Source: Ornithinimicrobium tianjinense (GTDB lineage Bacteria > Actinomycetota > Actinomycetes > Actinomycetales > Dermatophilaceae). From it: DNA of 64,000 nucleotides. Each line of letters begins with the position of its first letter. The stretch's first letter is position 1. The translations under genes were made by a program, and so were the position numbers. The stretch is taken from assembly GCF_014636495.1 (NCBI RefSeq), contig NZ_BMEM01000001.1, positions 294,195-358,194 of the forward strand, read 5' to 3'. Of the stretch, positions 36,137-43,888 are shown piece after piece. The notes below the pieces were generated by a model. It saw nothing but the letters and a program-made list of their open reading frames with translations. It made no database searches and was not told the origin of the DNA.

Positions 36137-37077
36137 CCCGGGTCGGTGCCGTGGACTGCGGCACCAACTCGATCCGGCTGCTGATCGCCGACCTCGACGG
36201 CGCCGGCGGACTCACCGAGGTGACCCGCACGATGCAGATCGTCCGGCTGGGCGAGGGGATCGACGCCACGGGCCGGATCTCCGACGGTGCGATGATGCGC
36301 ACCCTCGCCGCTGCCGAGGGGTATGCCGCGCTGTGCCGGGATGCGGGGTGCGAGTCCGTGCGCTTCGTCGCCACGTCGGCCTCGCGGGACGCGGCCAACG
36401 CCGACGACTTCGTGGCAGGGGTGCGCGAGGCGTTCGGCGAGCTCGACGTCGCGCCCGAGGTGGTCTCCGGCGCCGAGGAGGCCGAGCTCTCCTTCGTGGG
36501 CGCGACGGGCAGCCTGCGGGCCGCCGGGGCCCCCGGGCCCTACCTCGTCGTCGACATCGGTGGCGGCTCCACCGAGTTCGTGCGCGGCACGGAGCACGTC
36601 CAGGCTGCCCGGTCGGTTGACATCGGCTGCGTGCGGATGACCGAGCGCCATCTCCACGACGACCCGCCGACCGAGGACCAGGTGTGGGCCGCGCTGGCCG
36701 ACATCGTGCGGGCCGTCGAGGCCGCGGCCCAGGAGGTCGACCTCACCGGGATCGGCACCCTCGTCGGGCTCGCCGGGTCGGTCACCACGGTGACGGCGCA
36801 CGCGCTGGACCTGCCCACCTACGACTCCACCCGCATCCACGGTGCCGAGCTGCCGGTCGAGGCCGTCATCGACGCGTGCACCGACCTGCTGCTGAGCCCT
36901 CGCTCGCGGCGTCGAGAGCTGCCGTTCATGCACGAGGGTCGGGTCGACGTCATCGGCGCCGGCGCCCTGATCTGGCGCACCGTCGTGCAGCGGGTCGCCC
37001 ACGACTCCGGGCTGGCCACCGTCCGGGCCTCCGAGACCGACATCCTCGACGGGATCGCGCTCTCCCAGCACCCCTGA
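36133..37077 (+). CDS. Exopolyphosphatase (Ppx/GppA family)
   Basis: A 314-aa ASKHA-fold phosphatase. Phosphate loop 1 is DCGTNSIRLLIAD and the second is DIGGGSTEFV; GLAGSVTTVTA follows. It has only the catalytic Ppx/GppA domain, like the short actinobacterial homologues that degrade polyphosphate or pppGpp. It starts at a GTG overlapping the DUF501 stop by 4 bp. Confidence 0.92.
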   Translation: MTRVGAVDCGTNSIRLLIADLDGAGGLTEVTRTMQIVRLGEGIDATGRISDGAMMRTLAAAEGYAALCRDAGCESVRFVATSASRDAANADDFVAGVREAFGELDVAPEVVSGAEEAELSFVGATGSLRAAGAPGPYLVVDIGGGSTEFVRGTEHVQAARSVDIGCVRMTERHLHDDPPTEDQVWAALADIVRAVEAAAQEVDLTGIGTLVGLAGSVTTVTAHALDLPTYDSTRIHGAELPVEAVIDACTDLLLSPRSRRRELPFMHEGRVDVIGAGALIWRTVVQRVAHDSGLATVRASETDILDGIALSQHP

Positions 37078-37088
37078 CCGACCGAACG

Positions 37089-37164
37089 CGTCGTGTGGTT
37101 TCCCCGGGAGCGACCGGGCGCGTCGTGTGGTTTCCCCGGGAGCGACCGGGCGCGTCGTGTGGTT
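37089..37164 (+). repeat. 32-bp tandem repeat, two copies and a partial third
   Basis: Units beginning CGTCGTGTGGTT start at 37089, 37121 and 37153, exactly 32 bp apart; the third breaks off after 12 bp. Each full unit contains CCCCGGGAGCGACCGGG. The array fills the gap between ppx and udgB, and the start of udgB lies just behind it. Confidence 0.92.
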
Positions 37165-37180
37165 GCTGCAGGATGGGGTC

Positions 37181-38005
37181 GTGACGACCAACCTCCCGCA
37201 CCCGTTGACCGGCGAGCTTTTCCCGAGCCCGGTCCCGCCCGGGACGGGCTGGCCGCAGGACCCGGCGGAACGGCATACCAGGAGGGCGCGAAGCGCGGCC
37301 GGGGTCCGCAGACTGGCGACGGGCTCAGGCGACCTCGCGACCCTGGACGCGCGGGTGTCGGTGTGCACCGCCTGCCCTCGCCTGGTCGGCTGGCGGGAGA
37401 CCGTGGCCAGGACCAAGCGTGCGAGCTTCGCGGACCAGCCGTACTGGGGGCGTCCCGCCCCAGGGATCGGGCCGAGCGACGCGGGCGTGCTGGTCGTCGG
37501 TCTGGCTCCCGCGGCCCACGGCGCCAACCGCACCGGACGGATGTTCACGGGGGACAGGTCGGGTGACTGGATCTACGCCGCGCTCCACCGGGCGGGATAC
37601 GCCAGCCAGGCGACCTCCACCCACGCCGGGGACGGTATGACGCTGCGAGACCTGCGTATCACCGCGCCCGTCCACTGCGCCCCGCCGGACAACGCCCCGA
37701 CGGTGGAGGAACGTGCGACCTGCCGGCCCTGGCTGCAGCGTGAGCTCACCCTGCTCGAGCCGGGGCTACGCTCGATCCTCGCGCTCGGCGGGATCGGATG
37801 GGACGCGGTGCTGACCGCTGCCCGGGCGCTGGAGTGGCGTGTGCCGCGGCCCAGACCGCGGTTCGGCCACGGGGCGGAGGCTGTGCTGACGACGGCCGCG
37901 GGACGGGACGTGCGACTGGTCGGCAGCTATCACGTCAGTCAGCAGAACACCTTCACCGGCCGGCTCACCGAGTCGATGCTGGACGACGTCGTCAGCCGCC
38001 TCTGA
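37181..38005 (+). CDS. Family 5 uracil-DNA glycosylase (UdgB)
   Basis: A 274-aa glycosylase that removes uracil and other deaminated bases from DNA. The cysteines of the iron-sulphur cluster are seen in VCTACPRLVGWRE and in the APVHCAPPDN and ATCRPWL regions; the catalytic motif GLAPAAHGANRTGRMFTGDRSGD is diagnostic of family 5 rather than family 4. SYHVSQQNTFTGRLT is the C-terminal motif. The GTG at 37181 is preferred because the frame before it translates the tandem repeat. Confidence 0.92.
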   Translation: MTTNLPHPLTGELFPSPVPPGTGWPQDPAERHTRRARSAAGVRRLATGSGDLATLDARVSVCTACPRLVGWRETVARTKRASFADQPYWGRPAPGIGPSDAGVLVVGLAPAAHGANRTGRMFTGDRSGDWIYAALHRAGYASQATSTHAGDGMTLRDLRITAPVHCAPPDNAPTVEERATCRPWLQRELTLLEPGLRSILALGGIGWDAVLTAARALEWRVPRPRPRFGHGAEAVLTTAAGRDVRLVGSYHVSQQNTFTGRLTESMLDDVVSRL

Positions 38006-38057
38006 CCGGCTGGCTATCCTTGCCGGGCACGACCGATCGCTTCGACGTCCCGGTCCC

Positions 38058-38131
38058 GCCCCCGTAGCCCAACCGGCAGAGGCAGCCCACTTAAAATGGG
38101 TTCAGTGCGGGTTCGAATCCCGCCGGGGGCA
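38058..38131 (+). tRNA. Class I-like tRNA with anticodon UAA (tRNA-Leu-like)
   Basis: This 74-nt tRNA has acceptor GCCCCCG/CGGGGGC, A73, anticodon arm GCCCA-CTTAAAA-TGGGT (anticodon TAA) and T arm GCGGG-TTCGAAT-CCCGC. The anticodon would read UUA leucine codons, and A73 is a leucine identity base, but the variable region is only 5 nt (TCAGT), whereas genuine tRNA-Leu has a long variable arm. The D stem is 3 bp with an 11-nt loop. CCA is not encoded. Confidence 0.8.
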
Positions 38132-38162
38132 CCGAGCCGCAGCACCCACACGACGCGTTCGG

Positions 38163-40667
38163 TCAGGGGGTGGGGGTGTCGTCGCCGGCCGTCCAGAGCA
38201 GGGCGCGGGCGACGAGGGCGTACTGGCCCTTGGGGTGGGCCCGGAAGAGCGGCTCGGAACCGAACAGCACCGTGCGCGCACCGGTGACCTCATCCTCGCC
38301 GCGGACCACCACGGCCTGACCTGCGGCGGCCTTGGGGCCGCCCGCTCCCTGGGCGTCGGCGCGCCAGTGGCCGCTGACGAGCGGGGCGGTGGCGTAGCTC
38401 TGGTCCGCGCTGACGCCGTCGCCGAGATCGGTGAACCACAGGGGGGAGTAGACGAAGGTGTGCGGTGTGGCGTCGCCGGTGACGGGTCCGCCCGCGTTCT
38501 CCACGGCCACCACGCCGTTGGCGTCGGAGCGCCCAGCAGCCGTGGTCACCTCCAGCAGGTCGAGCGCGTCGTTGACGGCCGCGCCGGCCCGGCCCCGTCC
38601 GACGACGCCGCCGCCGTCCGCGACGAACTCGCGCAGCTCGGCCCGGCCGCGCTCGTCGAGGTCGCGCCAGACCAGACCGCTGGACACGTAGAGCGTGTCC
38701 AGCCCGTCCAGCTCCAGCCCGTCGTTGAGCGCGCGGGTCGACACCGGCTCCACCGACAGCCCCATCTCGCCGAAGGCCCACAGCTCCTCGGCCGTGCCGG
38801 CCACCCCGATGGTCGGTTCGTCGAGCTCCTCGCCGGAGGCGCCTGCCGGCGCCGAGGCCAGCTCCACCCCCAGGTCAGCGACCACCTGGGTCGCCACCGC
38901 CCGCGCCGGCGCGGGCACGAGCACGCCACCGTCAGGCAGACGCTCCAGCGCCGCGCCCGCCTCGAGCAGCCGACCGAGCGCCCGGACGTCGGCCGGGTCC
39001 TCGAGCGAGAGCACCCACCCGGTGTCCGACGGCGCCAGCGAGCCGGCGGCCACGGCGTCAGCGACGAGGCCGCCCACCACCTGCAGCGGCTCACCCTCGG
39101 GCACGCTGACCACCGACGCTCCCCAGAGCAGCCCGTGGCTCCAGCCGGAGATGTCGTACATCGCGTCCACGCGCCCGGAGATGTCGGTCCCCGCGCCGAG
39201 GATGGTGTTGGCCAGGCCGCGTCGCGACTGGTGCAGGTCGACGACGTAGCTCCCGACCGGGTAGGCCGAGCCCGCGATCTGCGCGGGCTGGGTCAGCTGC
39301 CGCACCTGCACCCCGTTGGCGACCAGGTGGTCGACCAGTCGCGCGGCGGCGGGCGCCGACCGCTGCGCGTCCCCGCTCGGTATGACGTACGCGCGCGGGT
39401 AGTCGGTGAGGTAGACGTCGTCCGGCCCGATCACCCCGAACAGGCCGTCCTTCACCGGACGCTGCTCCTCGCCGGCGACGCCCCGGCGGAAGATCTCCAC
39501 CTGGTCGGCGAGCAGCTCGTCGCGGTGCTCGTCGACGTAGGCCAGGGACGCCGTCATGGCTGCGTGGGCGATGTCGGTGTTGATCGCGGCCCGCCGGCGC
39601 AGCTCCGTCTCGGTGAGCGAGGAGTAGGAGGCGTTGTTGACCCGGAGCGGGATCTCGATCGTGTGCGCGACGGCGCCGTGGTAGGCGGCGTACTGCGGCG
39701 TGAAGATCGGCGGCCAGTCGTCCCAACCCTCGCTCCAGTCGCGCAGCGGGATCTGCGGGGGCTCGACACCGTCCTCCGCGCCGTAGCCGAGGTCGAGGAT
39801 GGCCTGCTCGATGCCGAGCGCGTTGGGGTAGGCGTGCTTGACGAACAGGTCGTACTCGTAGTTCTCGCCGTGCGGCGGCGTGGTCGGCTCCACGAGCGTG
39901 CCGTTGACATAGCCGTGCAGGTCGAGCATGAGCACGGGCTGGATGCGCGCGATCGCGTCGCGCACTGCGACGGTCTCCGGCTGGGTCGCCGTGATGAGGT
40001 CGCGGTTGAGGTCGAAGCCCGCGCTGTTGCGGCGGGCGTTGTCGTGGCGGCCGTCGGGGTTCATCGACACGACCAGGTGGATGCGCGTCCGTTCGAGCAT
40101 CTCGGCCACGGCCGGGTCGTCGGAGGCTGCGTAGTCCTCGATGAGCCGCAGCGCCGCGTCGGTGCCCTCGAACTCGTTGCCGTGGATGTTGGCGTTGAGG
40201 AAGACCGGCGTCTTGTAGGCGCGGGCCAGCCCCGCATCCCTGGCCGCCTGCGCGGGCCGGGTGGCGATGCGGTCGCGCATCGTCGCCTGCTGCCGAGCCT
40301 GCGCCACGCTCTCCGGCGCCGTCAGGGTGACCATCACCACCTGCCTCCCTGTGGCGGTGGTCGCCAGGACCTCGGCGGAGACGCGGTCGGAGGCGCGCTG
40401 CGCGGCGTTGAGACGCCGGGCGATGTCGTGGTATGCCGCGAGGCCGAGTCTCAGGGCGGCGTCCCCCTCGTCGACGGCCGGCTCGACGAGGACGGTCTGG
40501 CGGGGGTACCCCCGGTCGACGCCGGCAGCCGGCCCGGTCTGCGCGGCGGGGGTCACCGGGTCGGCCCCGGCCACGATCGCGCTCCCGGCCCCCGTCAGCC
40601 CGAGGACGCCCGCGAGGAGCACGACCGACCAGCGGGCACGCAGCGGTGAGGGGGCGAGACGCGCCAT
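38163..40667 (-). CDS. Secreted M14-family zinc carboxypeptidase
   Basis: An 834-aa secreted enzyme. The signal peptide covers about residues 1-35 (RWSVVLLAGVLGLTGAGSAIVAGA). The M14 domain follows: zinc ligands in NANIHGNEFEG (His, Glu) and a downstream His in MLDLHGY, with the substrate-binding MNPDGRHDNARRN...FDLNRD. The remaining ~450 residues include a glutamine-amidotransferase-like fold (YVSSGLVWRDLDERGRAELREFVADGGGVVG). The ATG at 40667 has AAGGAG 7 nt upstream. It is divergent from the amidohydrolase operon and convergent with the tRNA. Confidence 0.88.
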   Translation of the reverse strand: MARLAPSPLRARWSVVLLAGVLGLTGAGSAIVAGADPVTPAAQTGPAAGVDRGYPRQTVLVEPAVDEGDAALRLGLAAYHDIARRLNAAQRASDRVSAEVLATTATGRQVVMVTLTAPESVAQARQQATMRDRIATRPAQAARDAGLARAYKTPVFLNANIHGNEFEGTDAALRLIEDYAASDDPAVAEMLERTRIHLVVSMNPDGRHDNARRNSAGFDLNRDLITATQPETVAVRDAIARIQPVLMLDLHGYVNGTLVEPTTPPHGENYEYDLFVKHAYPNALGIEQAILDLGYGAEDGVEPPQIPLRDWSEGWDDWPPIFTPQYAAYHGAVAHTIEIPLRVNNASYSSLTETELRRRAAINTDIAHAAMTASLAYVDEHRDELLADQVEIFRRGVAGEEQRPVKDGLFGVIGPDDVYLTDYPRAYVIPSGDAQRSAPAAARLVDHLVANGVQVRQLTQPAQIAGSAYPVGSYVVDLHQSRRGLANTILGAGTDISGRVDAMYDISGWSHGLLWGASVVSVPEGEPLQVVGGLVADAVAAGSLAPSDTGWVLSLEDPADVRALGRLLEAGAALERLPDGGVLVPAPARAVATQVVADLGVELASAPAGASGEELDEPTIGVAGTAEELWAFGEMGLSVEPVSTRALNDGLELDGLDTLYVSSGLVWRDLDERGRAELREFVADGGGVVGRGRAGAAVNDALDLLEVTTAAGRSDANGVVAVENAGGPVTGDATPHTFVYSPLWFTDLGDGVSADQSYATAPLVSGHWRADAQGAGGPKAAAGQAVVVRGEDEVTGARTVLFGSEPLFRAHPKGQYALVARALLWTAGDDTPTP

Positions 40668-40775
40668 ACCCTCACTCCTTCGCATCGGGGACCCCCCGAG
40701 CCTAACCGGCGCCCCCGACAAACGGAATATCCGCCCGGGGACGACCCTCCGGGTGCCTTCGGCCCCGCCGTCGGA

Positions 40776-40781
40776 TAGACA
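40776..40781 (+). promoter_or_regulatory. -10 box of the 40789 operon (leaderless)
   Basis: TAGACA ends 7 nt before the ATG at 40789, with no ribosome binding site. Confidence 0.5.
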
Positions 40782-40788
40782 AGAGCCC

Positions 40789-41577
40789 ATGTCATCGACT
40801 CACGACGTCCAGGGCGACTGGTCCGGTCAGCTCGTCGCTGCCGCGGTCCACGCCGGCCACGAGCTGCGCCCCGAGATCGCTGCCGCGATGGTCCTCGACG
40901 AGCAGGTGCGCCTGCGGGAGGAGGACCCCTTCACCGACCTGATCGGGGCCGCGGCCCCGGCCCGCATCGTGGCGCGCCGTTCCCGCTTCGAGGTCGACCT
41001 CAACCGTCCCCGCGACACCGCGGTCTACCGGGAGCCCGAGGACTGCTGGGGGCTCGAGGTATGGCGCGACTCACCCCTGGACGACGCGCTCGTCGAGGGG
41101 AGCCTGGCTGTCTACGACGCCTTCTACGCCGACCTGGGCCGGCGGCTGGACGAGGTGGCGGCGCGCGGGCCGTTCGTCGTCTATGACGTGCACTCGTACA
41201 ACCACCGCCGAGACGACCCCGACGGGGGCGAGGCCGACGTGGACGGCAACCCGGAGGTCAACCTCGGCACCGGCACGGTCGACCCGGTCTTCGCGCCGGT
41301 GGTCGCGACCTTCACGGAGTCCCTGCAGGCGCAGCAGGTGCAGGGCCACCACCTCGACGTGCGGGAGAACGTGAAGTTCAAGGGCCGCGCCCTGTCCTGG
41401 TGGGTCCACGAGCGCTACGCCGGGGTGGGCGTCTGCCTGGCCCTGGAGTTCAAGAAGACCTTCATGGACGAGTGGACGGGTGAGCCCGACCCCCAGCACG
41501 TGCAGGAGCTGCGCGACGCGCTCGCGGCCACCCACGCCCCGGTCCTGGAGGCGCTGCGCGGTCTGGAGCGGGGATGA
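40789..41577 (+). CDS. N-formylglutamate amidohydrolase-family protein
   Basis: A 262-aa protein of the N-formylglutamate amidohydrolase (HutG/DUF) family of zinc amidohydrolases. Conserved segments are AAAVHAGHELRPEIA near residue 20, RSRFEVDLNRPRDTAVY, the metal-binding VVYDVHSYNHRR and the C-terminal LALEFKKTFMDEWTGEP. No histidine-degradation genes are nearby, so a role in Hut catabolism is unlikely. It is the first of three genes overlapping by 4 bp each with the metallopeptidase and the ATP-grasp ligase, pointing to an amide or peptide substrate made in this operon. Confidence 0.85.
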   Translation: MSSTHDVQGDWSGQLVAAAVHAGHELRPEIAAAMVLDEQVRLREEDPFTDLIGAAAPARIVARRSRFEVDLNRPRDTAVYREPEDCWGLEVWRDSPLDDALVEGSLAVYDAFYADLGRRLDEVAARGPFVVYDVHSYNHRRDDPDGGEADVDGNPEVNLGTGTVDPVFAPVVATFTESLQAQQVQGHHLDVRENVKFKGRALSWWVHERYAGVGVCLALEFKKTFMDEWTGEPDPQHVQELRDALAATHAPVLEALRGLERG

Positions 41578-42749
41578 CCACGCAGCCCCACGCCGCCCTG
41601 GGGGCCGAGGACCTCGCGGTCGACCACACGCTGGCCATGCTCTCGGCAGGCGTCCGCTTCCTGCTCGACGTCACGCCGGTGGACGCGGACGAGCACCGGG
41701 CGGACTTCCTGGCGGGCCTCGTCGACGAGCCGGTCTTCGCCTACCGCGAGCTGGACGCTGACCCGGCCGTCTTCGGCGCCCAGCTGGACCACGTCGCCCT
41801 CGACCGCGTGGCCGACCCGACGCTGGGCGACCTGCTGCGCGGCAAGCACCGCGAGATGCGGCTGCAGCTGGAGATGCTCCGGGCGCGTGGCACCGACGAC
41901 TTCCGGCAGCTGTCGGTCGAGCTCTACGGCGCGGTCGGGCCCACCCTGCGTGAGCAGGCCGAGGACCTCGTCGCCCGGCTCGACGTGGGCGGCCAGCCCG
42001 GCGGGTCGCTGACCGCCGAGGAGTTCCTGGTGCTGGCCGACGCCGAGATCGCGGCCTACCGCGAGGAGGACCCGGACGCCGGCATCCATGCCGAGGTCCG
42101 GCCCGACGTCAGCGGTGTGCTCGTGGAGGGCAGCACCCTGCTCATCAGCGAGTCCTCCACGATCGCGGAGGTCCGGGCGCACGCGCTTCTGCAGCACGAG
42201 GTCGGCACCCACCTGGTCACGCAGGTCAACGGCGCCGGGCAGCCGGTCAGGACGCTCGGTGAGGGCCTGGCCGGTTACGACGAGACCCAGGAAGGCCTCG
42301 CGGTCCTGGCCGAGATCGGCTCCGGCGGCCTGACGCCCTTCCGGCTGCGCCAGCTCGCCGTGCGGGTGCTCACCGTGCACCGGATGCTCGCCGGTGCCTC
42401 CTTCCGCGAGGCGCACACGGCGCTGGTGGACGAGGGCGTGCCCGCGGGCACGGCATACACGACCGTCATGCGGGTCTATCGCTCCGGCGGGCTGACCAAG
42501 GACGCGATCTACCTGCGCGGCCTCCTCGACCTGCGTGAGCACCTCGCCGCCGGCGGAGGCCTCGACCTGTTCTTCCTCGGCAAGTTCGCGCTGCGCGACC
42601 TGCCTCTGGTGCAGGATCTTCACGACCGCGGCATCCTCCGGCCGCCCCGGCTCACCCCCCGGTGGCTGCGCGATCCTCGCGCCGTCACCCGCCTCGCCGA
42701 GGTCGCTCGCACCGACGACCTCACCACCCTCACGAAAGGCCTGGGATGA
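41574..42749 (+). CDS. DUF1704 (QEGLA-motif) predicted zinc metallopeptidase
   Basis: A 391-aa protein of the DUF1704 family, annotated in bacteria as flavohemoglobin expression-modulating QEGLA motif protein. The zinc site HEVGTH is at residues 208-213 and the QEGLA motif with the third ligand Glu 240 at 239-243; all key residues are present. Eukaryotic relatives (MATCAP/TMCP) are tubulin tyrosine carboxypeptidases, so a C-terminal peptidase activity is a reasonable inference. It has no signal peptide and acts in the cytoplasm. It overlaps both neighbours by 4 bp. Confidence 0.9.
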   Translation: MTTQPHAALGAEDLAVDHTLAMLSAGVRFLLDVTPVDADEHRADFLAGLVDEPVFAYRELDADPAVFGAQLDHVALDRVADPTLGDLLRGKHREMRLQLEMLRARGTDDFRQLSVELYGAVGPTLREQAEDLVARLDVGGQPGGSLTAEEFLVLADAEIAAYREEDPDAGIHAEVRPDVSGVLVEGSTLLISESSTIAEVRAHALLQHEVGTHLVTQVNGAGQPVRTLGEGLAGYDETQEGLAVLAEIGSGGLTPFRLRQLAVRVLTVHRMLAGASFREAHTALVDEGVPAGTAYTTVMRVYRSGGLTKDAIYLRGLLDLREHLAAGGGLDLFFLGKFALRDLPLVQDLHDRGILRPPRLTPRWLRDPRAVTRLAEVARTDDLTTLTKGLG

Positions 42750-43789
42750 AGATCGCCTTCGTCGTCAACGACGTCATGACCGAGAAGCCCGTCTACACGA
42801 CCACCCGGCTGGCGATGACGGCCGCCAACATGGGCCACGAGGCGTGGGTGATGGGGATGGGCGACTTCGGCTACGAGCCGGACGGCTCGCTCAGCGCCCG
42901 CGCCCGGGCGGGCGGGGGCAAGACCTACCGCTCGCTCGAGCGCTACCTCGAGGACGTCCAGAAGCCGGAGGAGGACGAGCAGATCCCGCTCAACGAGTTC
43001 GACGTGGTGATGCTCCGCAGCGACCCCGCCGACGACGCGGACGGTGCGGCCTGGGCCAACAATGCCCTCGTCGGCTTCGGCGACCTCATCGCCTCGGGCG
43101 GCGTCCTGGTGGTCAACGACCCCGGCAGCCTGGCGACCGCACTGTCGAAGGCCTACTTCCAGCACTTCCCGGAGGCGGTGCGGCCCCGGACGCTCATCTC
43201 CCGCGACGCCACGAGGATCGAGGCGTTCGTGGAGGAGCTGAAGGGCAAGGCCGTGCTCAAGCCGCTCCAGGGCTCGGGCGGCTCCGGCGTCTTCATGGTC
43301 AACTCCGCGGAGTCGCCCAACCTCAACCAGATCATCGAGGCGATCGCCCGGGACGGCTACGTCGTGGTGCAGGAGTACCTCCCGCAGGCCAAGGAGGGTG
43401 ACGTGCGGATGTTCGTGATGAACGGCCGGCCCCTGACGAGGGACGGGAAGTACGCAGCCTTCCGGCGCCGGAGCACCAGCGCCGACATCCGCTCCAACAT
43501 GTCGGCCGGCGGCAAGGCCGTCGCGGTGGAGGTCACCGACGAGATGCTCGGGCTCGTCGACGCGGTCCGTCCCAAGCTGGTCGCGGACGGGATGTTCCTG
43601 GTGGGCCTCGACATCGTGGGCGACAAGCTCATGGAGGTCAACGTCTTCAGCCCGGGCGGGCTCGGCAGCTGCCAGCAGCTCTACGGCGTGGACTTCGCCC
43701 CGGCCGTCATCGAGGACCTGGAGCACAAGGTGGCGATGAGGGCGCACTACGGCCGCGAGCTGGCCAACGTCTCGCTCGCCACGCTGTGA
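42746..43789 (+). CDS. ATP-grasp ligase, glutathione-synthetase-like
   Basis: A 347-aa ATP-grasp enzyme related to GshB. The N-terminal pre-ATP-grasp domain starts MKIAFVVNDVMTEKPVYTTTRL; the ATP-grasp part has the lysine and flexible loop KAVLKPLQGSGGSGVFMV, VVVQEYLPQAKEGDVRMFV and the Mg-binding LDIVGDKLMEVNVFSPGG. The family couples a carboxylate to an amine through an acyl phosphate. Actinobacteria with mycothiol (mca is present at 59252) normally do not make glutathione, so the product is probably not glutathione. It is the last gene of the three-gene operon. Confidence 0.88.
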   Translation: MKIAFVVNDVMTEKPVYTTTRLAMTAANMGHEAWVMGMGDFGYEPDGSLSARARAGGGKTYRSLERYLEDVQKPEEDEQIPLNEFDVVMLRSDPADDADGAAWANNALVGFGDLIASGGVLVVNDPGSLATALSKAYFQHFPEAVRPRTLISRDATRIEAFVEELKGKAVLKPLQGSGGSGVFMVNSAESPNLNQIIEAIARDGYVVVQEYLPQAKEGDVRMFVMNGRPLTRDGKYAAFRRRSTSADIRSNMSAGGKAVAVEVTDEMLGLVDAVRPKLVADGMFLVGLDIVGDKLMEVNVFSPGGLGSCQQLYGVDFAPAVIEDLEHKVAMRAHYGRELANVSLATL

Positions 43790-43790
43790 G

Positions 43791-43812
43791 CCGGGGCGTC
43801 GGAATCCCCCGG
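43791..43812 (+). terminator. Possible terminator after the ATP-grasp gene
   Basis: A CCGGGG/CCCCGG stem of 6 bp with a 10-nt loop immediately after the stop codon. Confidence 0.4.
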
Positions 43813-43827
43813 GCGGCTCGGTCGTTC

Positions 43828-43833
43828 TAGGGT
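43828..43833 (+). promoter_or_regulatory. -10 box of the Bax-inhibitor-1 gene
   Basis: TAGGGT at 43828-43833, about 55 nt before the ATG; transcription should start near 43840. Confidence 0.5.
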
Positions 43834-43842
43834 GAGAAGTGA

Positions 43843-43867
43843 CACGCGGGGGGACTTTCCCCGCGTG
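43843..43867 (+). promoter_or_regulatory. Hairpin at the 5' end of the Bax-inhibitor-1 mRNA
   Basis: A perfect 9-bp stem CACGCGGGG/CCCCGCGTG with a 7-nt loop begins within a few nucleotides of the expected transcription start. It could protect the 5' end of the mRNA. It is followed by the ribosome binding site GGAGG before the ATG at 43889. Confidence 0.55.
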
Positions 43868-43888
43868 CCGAACGACATCGGAGGTCCC

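Noticed and set aside
41574-42749. Flavohemoglobin regulator
   Set aside because: The traditional name of the QEGLA family rests on annotation; no flavohemoglobin gene is near and the zinc motif points to a peptidase.
42746-43789. True glutathione synthetase
   Set aside because: No gshA is nearby and mca indicates mycothiol; the enzyme is called only glutathione-synthetase-like.
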